The notes under the pieces were generated by a model. That model searched no databases and was not told where the DNA came from. It saw nothing but the letters and a program-made list of their open reading frames with translations. This document shows positions 3,706 through 5,606 of a stretch of 5,606 bases of DNA, piece by piece. A program made the position numbers and the translations under genes. This DNA comes from Bacteroides_E sp964522975 (lineage in GTDB: Bacteria; Bacteroidota; Bacteroidia; Bacteroidales; Bacteroidaceae), in the NCBI GenBank assembly GCA_964522975.1, contig CAZFXK010000134.1:1-5606 (forward strand). The letters run 5' to 3'. How positions within the stretch are numbered: the stretch's first letter is position 1; each line of letters begins with the position of its first letter.

Positions 3706-5593
3706 TTTGGGCGGTGACCGCTTAGGTAGCGGAGCTAAGATGGATGTACACTTACATGGTTATAGTAGGAGTACGCATGACTTAAGTAATATTTGGAGAA
3801 GTACAATGGCAGCTGGTACGTTAGTGCCGTTTTTAAAGCAAGTGGCATTGCCGGGTGATACTTTCGATATTAAATTGAATGCTGATGTAAAAACTTTGCC
3901 GACAGTTGGTCCTTTGTTTGGTAGTTTTAAGATGCAGATGGATATTTTTCAAGTGCCTATAAGATTGTATAATGCTGGATTACACATGAATAGACTTAAT
4001 ATAGGTTTAGACATGAGCAAAGTAAAGTTTCCTGTAATGTGGTTAAATACTAATAGTTTAAATGATAATATTAATATTCCTGTTGAATTTAGGCAATTAA
4101 ATCAGAGTTGTTTGTTATCTTATTTGGGTATTAGAGGTAATGGTGTTTCTACTCATGTTAATGATAATGTTACTAGGTCATGGAATGCAGTTCCATTGTT
4201 GGCTTATTGGGATATATACAAAAATTATTATGCTAATAAACAAGAGGGTATAGGTGCATATTTGACAAGTGGTGTAATAGATGCAGAGGAAATTGTATTT
4301 AAAGTTAATAATGTAGTTAAAGAATCTGGTATAAATTCACAGTTTGGGCCTAATGATGTATTAGTTATTGAAAGTAGCTTTAACAATGCTGATGATTTTG
4401 GGGCAAGTGTAAGGATAGGTACAACTACTAGTTTTGAATATTCACCATATTGGTATAGAGCTTTTAAGACTATTAATAGTGAATCAATAGGTAATGGTAG
4501 ATATAGAATTACTTTGACTGATTGTAGATATATAGATTACTTTATTGCTACTATAACTGTTAAAAGTGTAGAATTAAATAAAAGAGTTGGTGTAAGAACA
4601 TTTCCGCTGACGAATATTGATGATATACGTGATATGATAATGAAGCAGAGTTTTAATAGTGCTTTTGCTTTGAATTATACTAACACTAATTATAATGATG
4701 ATTTTCCATATAGTGATATATTATATTATAATAATACTACTAAGACTGGATACAATACAAGTAGTATGAATGGTTTAGGACTAAAAACATATCAAAGTGA
4801 TATATTTAATAATTGGTTGAATACTGAGAGTATAGACGGAGATAATGGTATTAGTGCAGTAACTGCTATTGATACAAGCAGTGGTAAGTTTACAATTGAT
4901 ACACTGAATTTAAGTAAGAAAGTGTATGATATGCTAAATAGAGTTGCTGTTAGTGGTGGTAGTTATGAGGACTGGTTAAGTGCTACATATGACCATCAAC
5001 CACAACGAAGAACTGAGAGCCCTGTGTATTTAGGTGGTTTAAGTAAAGAAGTTATTTTTCAGGAAGTGGTAAGTCAGAGTAATGTTGATTTTAATGGTAA
5101 TCATCCATTAGGAAGTTTAGCAGGTAGAGGTAATTTATCACAGAAGCATAAAGGAGGTTATATTGTAGCCAAAGTTGATGAACCTAGTTATATTATAGGT
5201 ATTGTTAGTTTGACTCCTAGAATTGACTATTCTCAGGGTAATGACTGGGACATGAAGTTAAATAACTTGAATGAATTGCATAAGCCGGCTTTAGATGAGA
5301 TAGGATTTCAGGATTTGTTGACAGACCAGATGGCTTTTTGGGAAAGACAAGGAACTAATTCTAACCCGATATATTTTAGTGCTGGTAAACAGCCAGCATG
5401 GTTGAATTATATGACAAATTATAATAAGACTTATGGGAATTTTGCTAATAGTGATGACCAAATGTTTATGACGTTAAATAGACGTTATGAAATGGATGAG
5501 AACTACAGGATAAAAGACTTGACTACATATATTGACCCTCAGAAGTTTAATTATATTTTTGCAGATACACAAAGAGATGCACAGAATTTTTGA
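3686..5593 (+). CDS. Major capsid protein VP1
   Basis: This 635-aa protein forms the T=1 icosahedral shell (phiX174 F family, eight-stranded jelly roll). It is longer than typical gokushovirus VP1 and matches the larger Alpavirinae-like form. The N-terminus carries NLGGDRLGSG (7-16), HGYSRSTHDLS (24-34), and GTLVPF with ALPGDTFDI (44-62). Further landmarks are WDIYKNYYANKQE (175-187), ESPVYLGGLSKEV (444-456), HPLGSLAGRG (473-482) and PRIDYSQGNDWDM (511-523). Near the C-terminus are AGKQPAWLNYMT (566-577) and FMTLNRRYE (594-602). Residues about 190-440 lack recognisable conservation and include an Asn/Tyr/Thr-rich stretch (330-360), probably surface loops. Start choice is ATG 3686 or the adjacent ATG 3689. 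The gene overlaps the 84-aa gene by 20 nt. The window ends 13 nt after its TGA stop, and the circle continues at base 68. Confidence 0.96.
   Translation: MMSKKVNLGGDRLGSGAKMDVHLHGYSRSTHDLSNIWRSTMAAGTLVPFLKQVALPGDTFDIKLNADVKTLPTVGPLFGSFKMQMDIFQVPIRLYNAGLHMNRLNIGLDMSKVKFPVMWLNTNSLNDNINIPVEFRQLNQSCLLSYLGIRGNGVSTHVNDNVTRSWNAVPLLAYWDIYKNYYANKQEGIGAYLTSGVIDAEEIVFKVNNVVKESGINSQFGPNDVLVIESSFNNADDFGASVRIGTTTSFEYSPYWYRAFKTINSESIGNGRYRITLTDCRYIDYFIATITVKSVELNKRVGVRTFPLTNIDDIRDMIMKQSFNSAFALNYTNTNYNDDFPYSDILYYNNTTKTGYNTSSMNGLGLKTYQSDIFNNWLNTESIDGDNGISAVTAIDTSSGKFTIDTLNLSKKVYDMLNRVAVSGGSYEDWLSATYDHQPQRRTESPVYLGGLSKEVIFQEVVSQSNVDFNGNHPLGSLAGRGNLSQKHKGGYIVAKVDEPSYIIGIVSLTPRIDYSQGNDWDMKLNNLNELHKPALDEIGFQDLLTDQMAFWERQGTNSNPIYFSAGKQPAWLNYMTNYNKTYGNFANSDDQMFMTLNRRYEMDENYRIKDLTTYIDPQKFNYIFADTQRDAQNF
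3711..3739 (+). other. Paired inverted repeats at the 5' end of VP1
   Basis: GCGGT-g-ACCGC (3711-3721) is a perfect 11-base dyad. It is followed at once by CTTAG...CTAAG (3721-3739), inside which TAGC-gga-GCTA (3727-3737) is an alternative stem. They cover VP1 codons 9-18. The first dyad uses GGC, GAC and CGC, C-ending codons that are scarce elsewhere in this C-poor genome. It could be an mRNA structure controlling capsid translation or a DNA signal for replication or packaging. The encoded GGDRLGSG is itself a conserved capsid motif, so part of the pattern may be protein-driven. Confidence 0.45.
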
Positions 5594-5606
5594 ATACAGA
5601 TTGCTA
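5540..5606. repeat. Terminal direct repeat, right copy (circular genome overlap)
   Basis: This is the second copy of bases 1-67, with G at 5592 and 5599 where the left copy has A. It contains the last 17 codons of VP1 and its TGA stop. See the left copy for interpretation as a circular assembly overlap. Confidence 0.93.

Noticed and set aside
5149..5163. AAAGGAGGT inside VP1 resembling a ribosome binding site
   Set aside because: The TTG that follows is directly followed by a TAG stop and no usable ORF begins nearby. The bases simply encode HKGGY.
5532..5561. Bacteroidetes-like promoter (TTG, 19-base spacer, TATTTTTG) inside the end of VP1
   Set aside because: The spacing is acceptable but the site is within coding sequence for a conserved capsid end. 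TATTTTTG or TAGATTTG also occurs in several other coding places (for example 320, 1902, 2700, 3428), so chance explains it.

Overview
The window is a complete, slightly over-assembled circular genome of a small single-stranded DNA phage of the family Microviridae. The major capsid protein places it nearest the Alpavirinae-like gut microviruses, whose known and predicted hosts are Bacteroidetes such as Bacteroides and Prevotella. The first 67 bases recur as the last 67 bases with two A/G differences. This is the mark of a circular molecule cut open inside the capsid gene, and collapsing the overlap gives about 5539 nt. The sequence is AT-rich and visibly poor in C on the + strand. All genes lie on the + strand and are packed with short gaps or overlaps. 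I see no integrase, attachment site, tRNA, CRISPR array or flanking host DNA, so nothing suggests an integrated prophage.

Layout around the circle: the 3' end of the capsid gene VP1 (1-54); a 77-nt gap with an A-tract and small dyads; a 109-aa conserved microvirus protein (132-461), possibly scaffold-like; an 88-nt structured gap with a hairpin; the pilot/minor protein VP2 (550-1587); the largest gap (1588-1704), with short repeats and a possible long-range stem; the rolling-circle replication initiator VP4/Rep (1705-2769); an M15-type zinc peptidase (2759-3115); a 31-residue predicted membrane peptide behind an almost ideal Shine-Dalgarno sequence (3148-3243); two small conserved-looking proteins of 66 aa and 84 aa (3240-3440, 3451-3705); and VP1 (3686-5593), which closes the circle.

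How the genes work together: Rep would nick the double-stranded replicative form and drive rolling-circle synthesis. VP1 builds the T=1 shell, VP2 delivers DNA through the envelope, and the 109-aa protein may assist assembly. The M15 peptidase probably cuts peptidoglycan peptides. It has no visible export signal, and the next gene encodes a tiny membrane peptide, so the pair may be a two-component endolysin plus holin-like lysis module. That differs from the single inhibitor protein E of phiX174. This pair, the lone strong ribosome binding site, an overlapping alternative-frame membrane ORF (3119-3235) and the dyad at the start of VP1 are the points most worth following up. All family assignments come from reading motifs and gene order; no database search was possible.
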